From an uncultured Actinomycetes bacterium (GTDB lineage Bacteria; Actinomycetota; Acidimicrobiia; Acidimicrobiales; SZUA-35), in contig CADEDH010000043.1 in the NCBI GenBank assembly GCA_902826025.1, positions 1 through 55,758 on the forward strand: a stretch of DNA of 55,758 nt, written 5' to 3'. Of the stretch, positions 1-8,543 are shown in pieces. Under the pieces are notes generated by a model. It had not been told where the DNA came from, did not search any database, and saw only the letters and a list, made by a program, of their open reading frames with translations. The stretch's first letter is position 1. Every line of letters starts with the position of its first letter. Made by a program: the position numbers and the translations under genes.

Positions 1-147
1 CCAACACCTCACTCACACACCAAAATTGATCCTTGACAAACCATAGGAGCATCGATACCGCCTGGGTAGGACGAGCGATAACAGCGGGGTGGTCTTGCTG
101 GCCTCGGACACGACGTCATGAGGGGGTCCACGACTGGGCGATGGTGG

Positions 148-660
148 TCAGTCGCATCCGGGCGGCGCTGTTGGGGATGGGCTGTAGACGGCGATGACCC
201 GACCGTCGGGCAGCGTGTAGAGGATCTCGTCGGAGTCAGTGATGCTCACGTAGCCAAGGAGACCGCCGTACCCGGTCGGCCAGTCGGGTGGCACCGTGTC
301 TCCGGCGCCTGTCTCGGGTGTTGGTCCTTGCGGTGATGCAGTCAGTACCCAGAAGCGTCCGTTGACCTTCGCGGTCAGGTAGGTCATGCCGCAGTGAAGG
401 TCCATGGGAAGAAGGTGCCGCTGTCCGGGAGCTATCGACTGCTCGTGGTCGGTGATGGGGTCTCCGATCGGGCTCGCGTCGAGCAAGGACGGGGTGGCTT
501 GCGGTGGCGGTTCGGCGCCGTTTGGCTGGTCAGCTTGGACGACCGTTGCTGGAGGAGTGGCGTCGGTGTCTGACATGTCGTCGTCGCTGTTGCTGCAGGA
601 GGCTCCTGTCGCGACTCCCAGGGCGATCAGCACGGCGGCCACACGATTCGACACGATCAT
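148..660 (-). CDS. Small secreted lipoprotein, function unknown
   Basis: The 170-residue product begins with a short basic stretch, a hydrophobic segment and a lipobox-like GASC at about residues 20-23. It should therefore be lipid-anchored outside the membrane after signal peptidase II cleavage. A low-complexity Asp/Pro/Thr-rich linker (to about residue 60) is followed by a compact domain with Cys89 (in HCGM) and a Cys near the C terminus, which could form a disulfide. I do not recognise the domain. The gene stands alone on the minus strand. A near-perfect inverted repeat lies about 85 bases upstream of its start. The lipoprotein call rests on the signal sequence; no function is proposed. 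Confidence 0.7.
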   Translation of the reverse strand: MIVSNRVAAVLIALGVATGASCSNSDDDMSDTDATPPATVVQADQPNGAEPPPQATPSLLDASPIGDPITDHEQSIAPGQRHLLPMDLHCGMTYLTAKVNGRFWVLTASPQGPTPETGAGDTVPPDWPTGYGGLLGYVSITDSDEILYTLPDGRVIAVYSPSPTAPPGCD

Positions 661-981
661 CCGCTGCTCCGGTCTCGTACTCGCCCCCTCATCAGCTACC
701 GGCCTTCGTGGCGATTCCCATGCGTGGCATTGGTCGGGGCCGAACTGTTAGAACGCGGCACTGTTCTAGCATCATGAGGCTATGACGATCATGGCCGTCC
801 TCTGGTTCCCTCGATCTTGTGAGGGCACCTGCCGAGCAGCTCGATCGACCAGGAACCGGCGAAGTGGACCGGTCGAACCGCCCGGAAACGACGACGGTCG
901 GACAGGCTCCTCTCCATGAGGGGCGGGTCCACTCGACGACAGGCACTGCGGCACATTCCGGCTGGTCTACCCTCGGGAGCG
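661..981. other. Intergenic spacer with inverted repeat
   Basis: This spacer lies between the divergent lipoprotein and the small beta-rich protein gene. It contains an inverted repeat at 746-754 and 763-771 (TGTTAGAAC / GTTCTAGCA, one mismatch, 8-base loop) that could be an operator for the lipoprotein gene. One copy of the regional repeat (GCCCGGAAACGACGACGG, from 880) is also present. Short open frames here look like noise. Confidence 0.45.
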
Positions 982-1369
982 ATGGCTCGTGTCGTGGTCC
1001 AAGACCGATCGCTACGGGTCTGCCTCAACCCGGCGGAGAAGTTTTTGGCCCTCCGGCGCAACGTGAATATTCCACTCGTTGACATCATGTCGACCAGGGT
1101 CGTCGATCGACCGCTGGACGACATCGTCATGCTTCAGGTCACGATGGGGTTCGCCGCAGCCGGAGCACCCCTTGCGAAGGTCGCCACGATCGGTCCTCGG
1201 GCCCGAACGGAGGCCGGTCGGGCACTGTTGATCGTCTACCTCAATCGACCAGCCATCGTGATTGATGTGGACCCCACTGGCAGCGGCTGGTCGCTCCTCA
1301 TCGTCTCGGTACGACACCCCAATGCAGATCGAACGAGTAGTGCGCGCTGGCATCGGAGACCGAGCATGA
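982..1369 (+). CDS. Small beta-rich protein, probably frameshifted near its 3' end
   Basis: Translation from ATG 982 gives MARVVVQDRSLRVCLNPAEK and continues with alternating hydrophobic residues, IPLVDI, GPRARTEAG, ALLIVYLNRPAIVIDVD and LLIVSVRHP. From memory this pattern matches a common actinobacterial family of about 110-125 residues with a PH-like fold, whose members end in a short helix after VSV-D-P. In this frame the sequence after VRHP becomes Arg/Ser/Trp-rich and reads on to 1482. Removing one C from the CCCC run at 1317-1320 instead gives MQIERVVRAGIGDRA and a stop at 1367-1369, a normal family-like ending. The coordinates assume that shift. It could be a real lesion or a sequencing error. 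Confidence 0.5.
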
Positions 1370-1718
1370 ACCGGCACGCGTGGTCGAGGTGCTCGGAAAT
1401 GCCGCCGCTGGCCGCGCGATCGATGCGGGCTACCGCGTCGGAGCGGGAACGACGGGCTGTGAGCGGTGCTCACGGTCTGTGAGCCGATTTCCCGCGGGAA
1501 ATTCGACACGGGCAGGGCTCCCGAATGATCGGGGTGGCTTCGATCAGATTGCGGCCGTCGAACGGAGTCGGGAAGGTCGACCGGCTACTGCGCGGGATCC
1601 GACAGGCCCGGTCGACCCGCTCGGTAGCGCCGAGGCTTGGCACGCCGGATCGATAGCAGCCCGAGCCGGAGTGATCCCGTGCGTCCTGGGGCTGGCTGGG
1701 ACGAGCGAGCCCGTAGGG
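1370..1718. other. Intergenic spacer carrying a hairpin and palindrome repeat
   Basis: The spacer separates two convergent genes. Its left half is the repeat element described separately (1391-1502). The remainder is GC-rich with no convincing frame, RNA gene or promoter. Confidence 0.5.
1391..1502. repeat. 112-bp dispersed element, copy 1
   Basis: The left end reads GCTCGGAAATGCCGCCG. The right end has a hairpin (GCTCAC 1468-1473, GTGAGC 1479-1484, 5-base loop), two spacer bases and a perfect 16-base palindrome ATTTCCCGCGGGAAAT at 1487-1502. A diverged copy of nearly equal length lies at 8431-8543 with the same order of parts. Confidence 0.6.
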
Positions 1719-2438
1719 CTACCCTGCCGGGGTGTAGGGCGGACAGTGGCTGAGGTGGATCACCTCGGGCTGGAGTGATTTGAGTCGGCGTATCGATTCA
1801 ACGGCGGCCGATTGGAGTTCTGCCACCTGATCGACGTTGGCGCGGCTGGCGGTCTCCGATCGGATTTCGCTTCGGTCCCAGGCGACCTGAGCGCCGATCA
1901 CGATCCGCCGACCGGCCGCTTCGACGAGAACGGACTGGTGGCCGGCGGTGTGCCCTGGTGTGGCCAGGACCCGTACACCGTCAGCGATCTGTTCGTCGCC
2001 GTGAAGCGACCGACGTTGCGGTTGGGGAGCCAGGGCCCAGGAAGCGTCGGTGTAGAAACGGTCGGCCTCCACCTGTTCGATCTCGGTTGCCTGGGCGTAG
2101 AAGGCCGTAGCACCCCCGAACAGAGCGGGGTTCTGTCCGCAATGGTCGAAATGGAGGTGGCTGTTGACTACGGCAACCACGTCCCCCAACTCGACGCCGA
2201 ACTGCGCGAGCAGCGGCCGAAGGTCAAGGCTGGTCGGCCGGTACAACTCATCGATGAAAGCGTTCCCCATGCCGACACCGGTATCGACCAGAATGGCACC
2301 GTCTGGGTGGTCGATGAGAAAGCCGAACACATCGACCGATCGACCAAGGTCAGCTGCCGGGTGCTCGGCCGGTAGCTCGATCCGAGCAAGGTCCAGGCGT
2401 GCTATCCGAGGCATGTGCGACAGTGGCATCGAACGCAT
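1719..2438 (-). CDS. Metallo-beta-lactamase-fold hydrolase, lactonase-like
   Basis: The 239-residue protein carries the metal-binding signature HLHFDH (in NSHLHFDHCGQN, about residues 95-106), preceded by ILVDTG and followed by TPGHTAGHQS. This order is typical of the AttM/AiiA-type branch of the metallo-beta-lactamase superfamily, whose members include N-acyl-homoserine lactonases, though many have other ester substrates. There is no signal peptide, so it should be cytoplasmic. The start chosen is ATG at 2438, preceded by a purine-rich GGGGAG; an upstream in-frame start at 2495 is possible. The gene is convergent with 982-1369 and has no clear operon partner. The hydrolase fold is secure and the substrate is not. 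Confidence 0.85.
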   Translation of the reverse strand: MRSMPLSHMPRIARLDLARIELPAEHPAADLGRSVDVFGFLIDHPDGAILVDTGVGMGNAFIDELYRPTSLDLRPLLAQFGVELGDVVAVVNSHLHFDHCGQNPALFGGATAFYAQATEIEQVEADRFYTDASWALAPQPQRRSLHGDEQIADGVRVLATPGHTAGHQSVLVEAAGRRIVIGAQVAWDRSEIRSETASRANVDQVAELQSAAVESIRRLKSLQPEVIHLSHCPPYTPAG

Positions 2439-2564
2439 CCTGCACTCCCCTTGCTGCCCTGTCCACAGCCCGCCGACCCCTCCAGCACGGAACACCTAGA
2501 GAGACGACCTACAACCTGCCTTTTGGCCCGGGCGAGTCGAGCAATAATCACTGATCGGCAGGGC

Positions 2565-3683
2565 TCAGGGGTGTGTCGAGGTCGTCCAGGCAGGTGGACC
2601 TCCTGCGTCGTTGTAGGTTGCGATCGTGGCGCCGTCGGGATCGAGGACCACAAGGCCCGTCGTCGTGGTGACGGCGAGGTACCGGCCGCTGGGAGACCAT
2701 CTCGGGAACGACCCCGAACCTATCTCGATGAGCCCGGTCGTGGGAGAGATCAAGACGAGCCGACGGTCGACCTCATTTCCTGAGGTCAAGGACAGGGCAA
2801 GAGGGCCTGGTCGTTGGATGCTCGCATGCTCAGGGTCGACCGAACCCAGATCGCCGCCGACCACTGTCGAGTCGACCTCCATCTCGGAGGTGATCGAATC
2901 GCCGTCCACGCAGTGAGTGAAGGCGACCTCAGCCGCGGCCGACAGCCAGCACGAAGATCCGACCCATCCCAGGAACTGGTGCGCTTCTGGGCCAGAGAAC
3001 GCAACCAGAGCGCCGGACGCAGCACTCACAACCATGAGCGCATGCGCGTCCGATGATGTCGACGACGTGGGAACCGCGGCCAGATCCGACGACCGAGCGA
3101 AGGCAACACCGCTGTTGGCGAGGATCCATCCTGGTTCTATCGAGGTGTAGAACGTCTGGGATCCGGTCTCCAACTCTCGGAAGGTTACGGACCCTGCCCC
3201 GTCGATGTCGCCATCAACGACGTCGGCTCGGAACGCACCGTCGCCGGAGGAGATGACCCCGTCGCGGCCAAGACCGCTGGTCTTTTCGACCATCTGGCCT
3301 GTCGAGGTATCGACTATCCAGACCATTGCCCCATCGACTTCACGAACCGCGATTCGGTTCATCTCAGAGGAGCCCTCCACTTCAACCTCGACATCGAAGT
3401 CAACCACTCCAATGATGCGCCCATCGGTTGACCCAACGGCGACGCTACGCCCATCCGACCCAACGAACGCGACAAGCTCATCATCGGAACGAGTCGGCAA
3501 CCAGGACGATCCACTGTCGCCATCGCCAAGGGAACTCTCCGGAGCCACCGCTGACGCAGCCGACTCCGACGGCACTGTCGTTGTCGACTCCTGGGGCGAC
3601 CCAGATCCAGACCCCCGACTTGCGCAGGCCGCCGAAATCATCGCCACAACGACGAGGATCCCCCAACGCCAGCACCGCAACAC
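2565..3683 (-). CDS. Lipoprotein with predicted beta-propeller-like ectodomain
   Basis: GTG start; the N terminus is LRCWRWGILVVVAMISAAC, a lipoprotein signal ending in a lipobox (SAAC). A Ser/Thr/Gly-rich linker runs to about residue 60. The remaining 310 residues are short beta-type segments with repeated blade-like phrases such as VAVGSTDGRIIGVVD, IPLVLISPTTG-like stretches and FPRWSPSGRYLAVTTTTGLVVLDPDG. The last resembles TolB/WD-type blades. A cell-surface or periplasm-equivalent binding role is an inference; no catalytic motif is seen. Two Cys near residues 250-260 (SCWL, THCVD) may form a disulfide. Confidence 0.7.
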   Translation of the reverse strand: MLRCWRWGILVVVAMISAACASRGSGSGSPQESTTTVPSESAASAVAPESSLGDGDSGSSWLPTRSDDELVAFVGSDGRSVAVGSTDGRIIGVVDFDVEVEVEGSSEMNRIAVREVDGAMVWIVDTSTGQMVEKTSGLGRDGVISSGDGAFRADVVDGDIDGAGSVTFRELETGSQTFYTSIEPGWILANSGVAFARSSDLAAVPTSSTSSDAHALMVVSAASGALVAFSGPEAHQFLGWVGSSCWLSAAAEVAFTHCVDGDSITSEMEVDSTVVGGDLGSVDPEHASIQRPGPLALSLTSGNEVDRRLVLISPTTGLIEIGSGSFPRWSPSGRYLAVTTTTGLVVLDPDGATIATYNDAGGPPAWTTSTHP

Positions 3684-4216
3684 CTCACCCCCAGCACAAA
3701 GACCCTCGACCCAATCTAGGCTCGATCACCCGGGCTACCCGACGCCGGAGCCGCTCGGTATCACCGCTCGTGACTACCGATCGGCCCGCTCCCGGCGGAG
3801 TCGCCCGGGTGGCCCGCTCGGAAACGACGGCGCTAGCCACCCGGGAACGACGATCACCCAAGCTCGTGAGCGCTCTTCAGCGACGCCGGACATCAATCGG
3901 TCATCTACCGCCCCGTAGGCTCACACGGCGCAGGGGGGCCGGCGAACGGTGAACAACCGTGGTTCGTGCAGGCCAGCAAGGCCCGCCACCGGCCTCGATC
4001 GACCTAGGCGGGCAACATCGGGCAATATTCGACCTTACGGAGTCGTGGCCGATCTGGGAGCCAACGGAGGAATGGGACGACCCTCGCCCCTGGCCCTGAA
4101 CAACGGCCAATCCGTTGGACCCGTGGGTTGGCAGTTGTCATCGCGCCCACCGGTGGTCAGACCCGGCAGCCGATGTGCTGGGCGACAACGATCAGGAGAT
4201 GCCACTACTGTGGGGC
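3684..4216. other. Long spacer with dispersed repeats
   Basis: The spacer lies between divergent genes. It contains copies of the regional repeat at 3753 (GCTCGGTATCACC) and 3814-3844. The latter is a 31-base stretch with one mismatch to 6052-6082. I see no convincing gene; frames through it are Arg/Pro-rich and lack codon bias. Confidence 0.45.
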
Positions 4217-4219
4217 TTG

Positions 4220-4393
4220 ATGACTCCAGCTACCGATGTCGACACCAAGGCTGCTGTCGAGCGGTTCGCTCGGCTGCCCGAGGGCGAGCGGGCGGCGATC
4301 ATGGCTCGCGGGCGTCTGATTCAGTCCGTTGAGGACCTCGACGGACTCTCGGACGCTGACGTGGAGCGGCTGCGGCCGATCATCGAGGGGTAG
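4220..4393 (+). CDS. Small acidic helical protein, unknown
   Basis: The C-terminal part has amphipathic, protein-like composition (AAVERFARLPEGERAAIMAR followed by an LIQSVEDLDGLSDADVERL helix), unlike the shadows around it. The start is uncertain: ATG 4220 gives 57 residues, ATG 4199 gives 64, and TTG 4115 gives 92 with an implausible Trp/His-rich beginning. No strong ribosome binding site decides it. It lies 39 bases before the SnoaL-like gene on the same strand and may be cotranscribed. No function is assigned. Confidence 0.45.
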   Translation: MTPATDVDTKAAVERFARLPEGERAAIMARGRLIQSVEDLDGLSDADVERLRPIIEG

Positions 4394-4432
4394 ACAGCCG
4401 ACCTGTCGCCGGCGGCCACTACTGTCCTCGGC

Positions 4433-4990
4433 GTGCGAGCTGTCACCGTAGCCGACGATGTCCGATCTGGAATCTTCGAGGCGGCGACAGCCAAGGGCTA
4501 TGCGTCCGACGTCATCGAGGGTGTGCTGGCGACCATCGCCCAAGACATAGGCAGGACCTACGACCAGCTCGTTCTGCGCCCGCCGGATCAGGTGACGACT
4601 TCGACACCCCACGACGTGCTCGCAGCGATGCTCTCAATGTTCAAATCCGGCGACACGGCGAATGTCCACGACATCATCGACGACGGGTACCTGGATCACC
4701 AAGGCCTCAGTGGCCGTCCGCTCGTTGGGCCTGCCGGCTTCATCCAGGTCGTGGACGTAGTGCAGAAGGTCTTTCCTGAACTGCAGATCGAGGTAGTGAG
4801 TGAGGCCGCTGACGAGCAGACCGTCGCTGTCGTCCTACGATGGATCTTCCAAGGCCCCGCAGGAGGCGCCGTTGATCGCCACACGTTGGAGCACCTTCGA
4901 GTAAGGAACGGCCGAGCTATTGAGCACTGGGGAGCGGCGTTCGAGCACGAGCCGAGCCGACCCGCTCCTCGCCAGGGCAACGAGGTGTAA
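4433..4990 (+). CDS. SnoaL-like (NTF2-fold) protein
   Basis: GTG start; about 185 residues. The C-terminal 125 residues read as a SnoaL/ester-cyclase-type NTF2 domain: DVLAAMLSMFKSGDTANVHDI, YLDHQGLSGRPLVGPAGFIQ, VFPELQIEVVSEAADEQTVA, VLRWIFQGPAGG and a closing HLRVRNGRAIEHWGA. In this family such segments form the cone-shaped barrel around a hydrophobic pocket; many members are not cyclases. The first 60 residues are helical and unassigned. No signal peptide is present. The gene ends 70 bases before a strong bidirectional terminator. Fold confidence is good; substrate unknown. Confidence 0.75.
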   Translation: MRAVTVADDVRSGIFEAATAKGYASDVIEGVLATIAQDIGRTYDQLVLRPPDQVTTSTPHDVLAAMLSMFKSGDTANVHDIIDDGYLDHQGLSGRPLVGPAGFIQVVDVVQKVFPELQIEVVSEAADEQTVAVVLRWIFQGPAGGAVDRHTLEHLRVRNGRAIEHWGAAFEHEPSRPAPRQGNEV

Positions 4991-5059
4991 CCGGCAGGCC
5001 CTGGGTCGACCGCCAGATATCGACGGGCCGACGGGGTGGACGATCCCCTGGACGTAAGC

Positions 5060-5099
5060 AATCCCAGGCGGGCCACTCGTCCATCTCACGCCTGGGATT
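5060..5099. terminator. Bidirectional terminator between convergent genes
   Basis: A perfect 11-base inverted repeat (AATCCCAGGCG 5060-5070, CGCCTGGGATT 5089-5099) with an 18-base loop sits between the 3' ends of the SnoaL-like gene and the membrane protein gene. Confidence 0.75.
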
Positions 5100-5129
5100 A
5101 CTCGTTGGTCACCGAGAGCATCAGGCTGT

Positions 5130-5642
5130 TCAGTTGGTGATCCAGTTGTACGAATCGAGTGCGGGGTAGAGCAGGATCACCTGGATGACGACGACGGGGG
5201 AGGTGACCCAGAACGTCAGGCGCCGGGCGACAGGACGGTTCCCCATCGCCCATCTGGAGCAGCCCAGCCAGAATCCGTAGAGGACCAACAGTGAGATCGG
5301 GAACATCATCAGGAAAAGCAGGTACCAGTTGCTCCCCGCCTTGATCCCTTCAAGCGACAGCCGTAGCTGCTCGAACTCGGGCGGCCGGATGGCACGGCCC
5401 TCCCACTGATCGAGCGAATCGCCGTGGACGTGCTCGTACCTGGAGATCAGCGAGTGCACGCGCAACGCCGCTGCCGTCGCCTGGACCCAGACAAGGGTGA
5501 GCAAGCCCAGGCCAAACCAGCCGAGCACTCGCGCTAGGGAGGTCTGATGACCGAACGCCTGGCGCTGGTGGCGGAAGGCCTCGGCACCGGCCCGCATGTA
5601 GCGAGCACCGATGCCATCGGGGATCGTCTGAGCAAGCGCCAT
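5130..5642 (-). CDS. Multi-pass membrane protein, unknown
   Basis: The 170-residue product has three clear hydrophobic segments: VLGWFGLGLLTLVWVQATAA (about 41-60), YLLFLMMFPISLLVLYGFWL (about 107-126) and VTSPVVVIQVILLYPAL (about 147-163). The segment between the first two is polar and probably extracytoplasmic. The arrangement resembles short actinobacterial membrane proteins of the DUF4328 type, but I am not certain of that family. ATG 5642 is chosen because AGGTG precedes it; a GTG lies one codon upstream. The gene is monocistronic, with the terminator just beyond its stop. Confidence 0.65.
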   Translation of the reverse strand: MALAQTIPDGIGARYMRAGAEAFRHQRQAFGHQTSLARVLGWFGLGLLTLVWVQATAAALRVHSLISRYEHVHGDSLDQWEGRAIRPPEFEQLRLSLEGIKAGSNWYLLFLMMFPISLLVLYGFWLGCSRWAMGNRPVARRLTFWVTSPVVVIQVILLYPALDSYNWITN

Positions 5643-6378
5643 CACCTGATGCTACCGCTCAACCAGCAGGCGCATAACCGGCAGGGCGCCGGTGGTGCTC
5701 GGAAACGACAGGCAGTAAGGAAGGCGCTGGTCATCGGGACCCGGGTTGCCCGACAGGCACCGCAGGTTGCCTCTATTCCATCACTTGGAGCCAGGTCGTG
5801 TCGTCTGACGTGCTCCATCCACAGGCCAGAGCTGCCGCTCGAAGCGACGACGTGCTCAGTGGAAAAACACCGCCTGAACCGGACACGGCGTCGCCATCGG
5901 CGAGTTCACGGCGTCTGGAAGGACAACCACCTGTCGGTCAGCGTTCCACGTAGTGCCGGACGGAAAGACCACTCCGCCGCCCGCCTGAGTCCGCCCTGGG
6001 TGTCAGGGCCGACCAACACCGGGCCCGACTTACCGCCTTCGCCCGGTCGGTCCGCTCGGAAACGACGGCGCTCGCCACCCGGTATCGGTGGGCGCCCGAG
6101 CCGCGAGCGAAACCGTCCAAGCCGGTCGTGCTCTCTGGGTGCTCGCAAGCTGGTCGAGGTGAACAACTCTCCGGACCCGCCCCCTTACCGTCGATCGGAG
6201 ATCGAGAACCGCCGATGTGCGCGTCGGTCTCCCAAGGGGGAGGCGACCTTCGATCGACCCGGCCTTGCCGACAACTAGGCGCTGAGGGGCTTCCGAGACC
6301 ATCAGCTGCCACAGCGTCGGGGCGACTAGTTCAGATCGTCAGGTGTAACGTCGGCGGTCCCTTCGGCGAAGAGCAGCC
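5643..6378. other. 736-base spacer, no convincing gene
   Basis: Frames on both strands here are Arg/Pro/Ser-rich and lack start signals. The spacer carries two copies of the regional repeat (5697 and 6052-6082). The second is followed by a bulged hairpin: GGCGC and CCACC in 6068-6080 pair with GGTGG and GCGCC in 6087-6096. The promoter for the sigma-factor operon must lie at the right end, but I cannot point to it. Confidence 0.45.
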
Positions 6379-6936
6379 ATGACCTCAGCCTCGGCCGTTG
6401 CCAGCATCGGCCACGATCCTGACGCTCTCGAAGCGTTCTACCTGGAACATCTTGACCAGGTACAGCGGTTCGTGGCCCGGCGGGTCGCGAACCCCCAGGA
6501 TGCAGCCGACCTGACCGCTGACGTGTTCCTCGCTGCGATCGATTGCTCCCACCAGTATCGGCCCGGCTCTGGAGCCCCTGCGGCTTGGCTGTACGGAATC
6601 GCTCGCAACGTGGTTGCTGGGCACTATCGGTCTGCTGGCCGTGCCGTCCGCGCCACCACCAGGTTCCGCGCCCGTGACTGGCTCGATGACGGCGCAATCG
6701 ACCGCCTGGCGGCGCGGATCGACGCCGAGCGCAACGCTCGGGCACTGTTCACCGCGCTGGCGGAGCTGCCGGAACACCAACGTTCCGTGGTCGAACTCGT
6801 CGTGGTCGACGGGCTCGGGCTGGCCGAGGCAGCCGAGGTCCTCGGCATCTCGCCCACCAACGCTCGGGTGCGCTACCACCGCGCCCGGAAACGCCTGACC
6901 CAAGCTGTTCCAACGATCGCCGAGGTGATCTCATGA
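6379..6936 (+). CDS. ECF-type RNA polymerase sigma factor
   Basis: The 185-residue protein has the two ECF domains. Region 2 includes FYLEHLDQVQRFVARRVANP, DAADLTADVFLAAI and AAWLYGIARNVVAGHYRS (about residues 20-85). Region 4 includes ALAELPEHQRSVVELVVVDG and the helix-turn-helix LGLAEAAEVLGISPTNARVR (about 128-170). It should redirect RNA polymerase to a small regulon. The stop overlaps the start of the next gene (ATGA, 6933-6936), which encodes a membrane protein, so the pair is likely a sigma factor and its membrane-bound partner. The target promoters cannot be read from the window. Confidence 0.92.
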   Translation: MTSASAVASIGHDPDALEAFYLEHLDQVQRFVARRVANPQDAADLTADVFLAAIDCSHQYRPGSGAPAAWLYGIARNVVAGHYRSAGRAVRATTRFRARDWLDDGAIDRLAARIDAERNARALFTALAELPEHQRSVVELVVVDGLGLAEAAEVLGISPTNARVRYHRARKRLTQAVPTIAEVIS

Positions 6937-7544
6937 ATGCCGAACTCGACTCCTTTGAGAGGCAACTCCTCTCCGAACTACGTCAGTACGTGGCCGATGG
7001 CGCTGCACCTGGAGGTGAGAGTGAACGTCGCCGACGCCACATCGTTCGTACCCGGCTCGCTCTTCTCACGGCCGGGGCTGCGGCCGTGATCGTAGCTGTG
7101 CTGGTGATCCCCGGTATCGGCTCGAGTCCGGCCTATTCCGTCGGCTTTGGCAACGCTGGCGAGATCTACGTCGAGATCAACAGGCCCGAGGACGCTGAAG
7201 GCCTTGAGCGGGCGTTGGAGGATCACGGTATAGCCGCCGACATCACCTACCTGCCCGAGCTGCAGATGTGTGCGCCTGGTCGCTACACGGCAGTTGATCG
7301 GAAGCTGACCGGTATGATGACGTCCGTCGGCGAGCATCAGATTTCGGTCACGATCCCACCCAACGCCGTACGTGACGGCGAGAGCTTCGTGCTGGCCTGG
7401 TCCGTCCTGCCCATGACCGCCGAAGAGATGGCCGAAGTAGCGACCGAACCCGGCGTCAGGGTTTCCGAGGGATTCCATGTGAGCGTGGAGTTCGACGTGG
7501 CGATCGGCGCGGTCGCCCCCTGTGAGCCGATCGCCGGTACGTAG
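6933..7544 (+). CDS. Membrane-anchored partner of the ECF sigma factor (candidate anti-sigma)
   Basis: The 203-residue product has an acidic/basic cytoplasmic N terminus of about 40 residues, one transmembrane segment (LALLTAGAAAVIVAVLVIPG, about 42-61) and an external domain of about 135 residues containing two Cys (QMCAPG and APCEPI). This topology and the ATGA overlap with the sigma gene are typical of anti-sigma factors. No zinc-binding HxxxCxxC motif is present, so it is not a ZAS-type protein. Role as anti-sigma is inferred from position and topology. Confidence 0.7.
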   Translation: MNAELDSFERQLLSELRQYVADGAAPGGESERRRRHIVRTRLALLTAGAAAVIVAVLVIPGIGSSPAYSVGFGNAGEIYVEINRPEDAEGLERALEDHGIAADITYLPELQMCAPGRYTAVDRKLTGMMTSVGEHQISVTIPPNAVRDGESFVLAWSVLPMTAEEMAEVATEPGVRVSEGFHVSVEFDVAIGAVAPCEPIAGT

Positions 7545-7798
7545 CTGAGACACCCCTACGTAGAACCGCAGAGCGCTCGATATCGACAGTCCTGAACCTC
7601 ATCCCGGACGCGCCCGGAATCCGGCGATCCCGCGTGCCCGCGCCGCTCGGTATCGACGGGCCTCTCCGCCCTGGTTCGACGGCTGCCTGCGCCACGAGCG
7701 ATACGGCGCACGCCGGTCGTGCCGTTCATACTCGGCCCGCCGAGCCCGGCCGGTTGACCATCCCGAGCATTCTCTCCCAAGGCTATGATTCGGCGGCG

Positions 7799-8362
7799 AT
7801 GCGCACAGCGATTCGGGGCCTCATCCTCGGGAGCGTCTGTTTAACTGCATGCAGTTCAAACGCTACCGAAAGAGCCGTCGAGCCAGGTGGAACGGCTGCT
7901 TCTGAGACGTCGGAGCCCTCAACAGTCGACGAAGTCGGTGCATCGGTCAACGGTGTTCTCACAACCACCACGTCTACCAGCACCACCAGCGAAGAGGCCG
8001 AGATCGAGTGCGTTACCGTGCGAGCCGACGATCGCACAGTAACAGCGGGCGACTTCGAGGTGATCACTATTGCAGGGATGGTTGAGCAATTCGAGATGCA
8101 GCAGGCGGCAGTACTGCGATTCCAACCCCATGACCAAGCAATCATCGAGTCAGGTGCGCCCCTGACGGTAACGGTGACCCACTTCGGCGTGGAGCCGCCC
8201 TACGAACGCACGGACACCTACGCCGACGGTGTCTCATTCGACGGGCGACTCGCGTACTTCGTTGCTCCGCTCTACCTTGCCGCTGGCCGTTGGCGATTCG
8301 ATGCTCGGACCACTGGAGCAGTCGGTTGCCTGGAGGTTGATATTCCGTTCCGGGCGCCGTGA
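7799..8362 (+). CDS. Secreted lipoprotein, unknown
   Basis: ATG 7799 gives 187 residues starting MRTAIRGLILGSVCLTACSS, a lipoprotein signal with lipobox LTAC. A Ser/Thr-rich linker (about 20-60) leads to a beta-sandwich-like domain with VRADDRTVTAGDFEVITIAG, LTVTVTHFGVEPP and YLAAGRWRFDARTTGAVGC. Two Cys (ECVTV, GCLEV) flank the domain and could pair. No enzyme motif is seen. The 254-base spacer upstream carries two repeat-family copies (7575 and 7645). Confidence 0.7.
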   Translation: MRTAIRGLILGSVCLTACSSNATERAVEPGGTAASETSEPSTVDEVGASVNGVLTTTTSTSTTSEEAEIECVTVRADDRTVTAGDFEVITIAGMVEQFEMQQAAVLRFQPHDQAIIESGAPLTVTVTHFGVEPPYERTDTYADGVSFDGRLAYFVAPLYLAAGRWRFDARTTGAVGCLEVDIPFRAP

Positions 8363-8430
8363 CTGGCAGCCTCACCGATCCCACGCGAACCATCGCGGTA
8401 ACCGGCAGTTCGTTCACGTACGGGTCGAGC

Positions 8431-8543
8431 GCTCGAAAATGCCGACGATAGCTGCGGGTGATCGACCCGGGTCTGTGTGGCGACGGGTGACAACGGGTCG
8501 TGGGGGCTGATCACGGTACGTGAGCGAATTTCCCGCGGGAAAT
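8431..8543. repeat. 113-bp dispersed element, copy 2
   Basis: The left end is GCTCGAAAATGCCGACG. The right end is a hairpin (TCACG 8511-8515, CGTGA 8519-8523), then TGAGC overlapping its right arm, two bases and the identical 16-base palindrome ATTTCCCGCGGGAAAT at 8528-8543. The stem bases differ from copy 1 but still pair. Confidence 0.6.

Noticed and set aside
33..61. TTGACA at 33-38 as a promoter
   Set aside because: No good -10 at the right spacing and no credible plus-strand gene downstream.
5906..6312. Minus-strand frames in the long spacer before the sigma factor
   Set aside because: Arg/Ser/Gly-rich, no start signal, and overlap the dispersed repeats.
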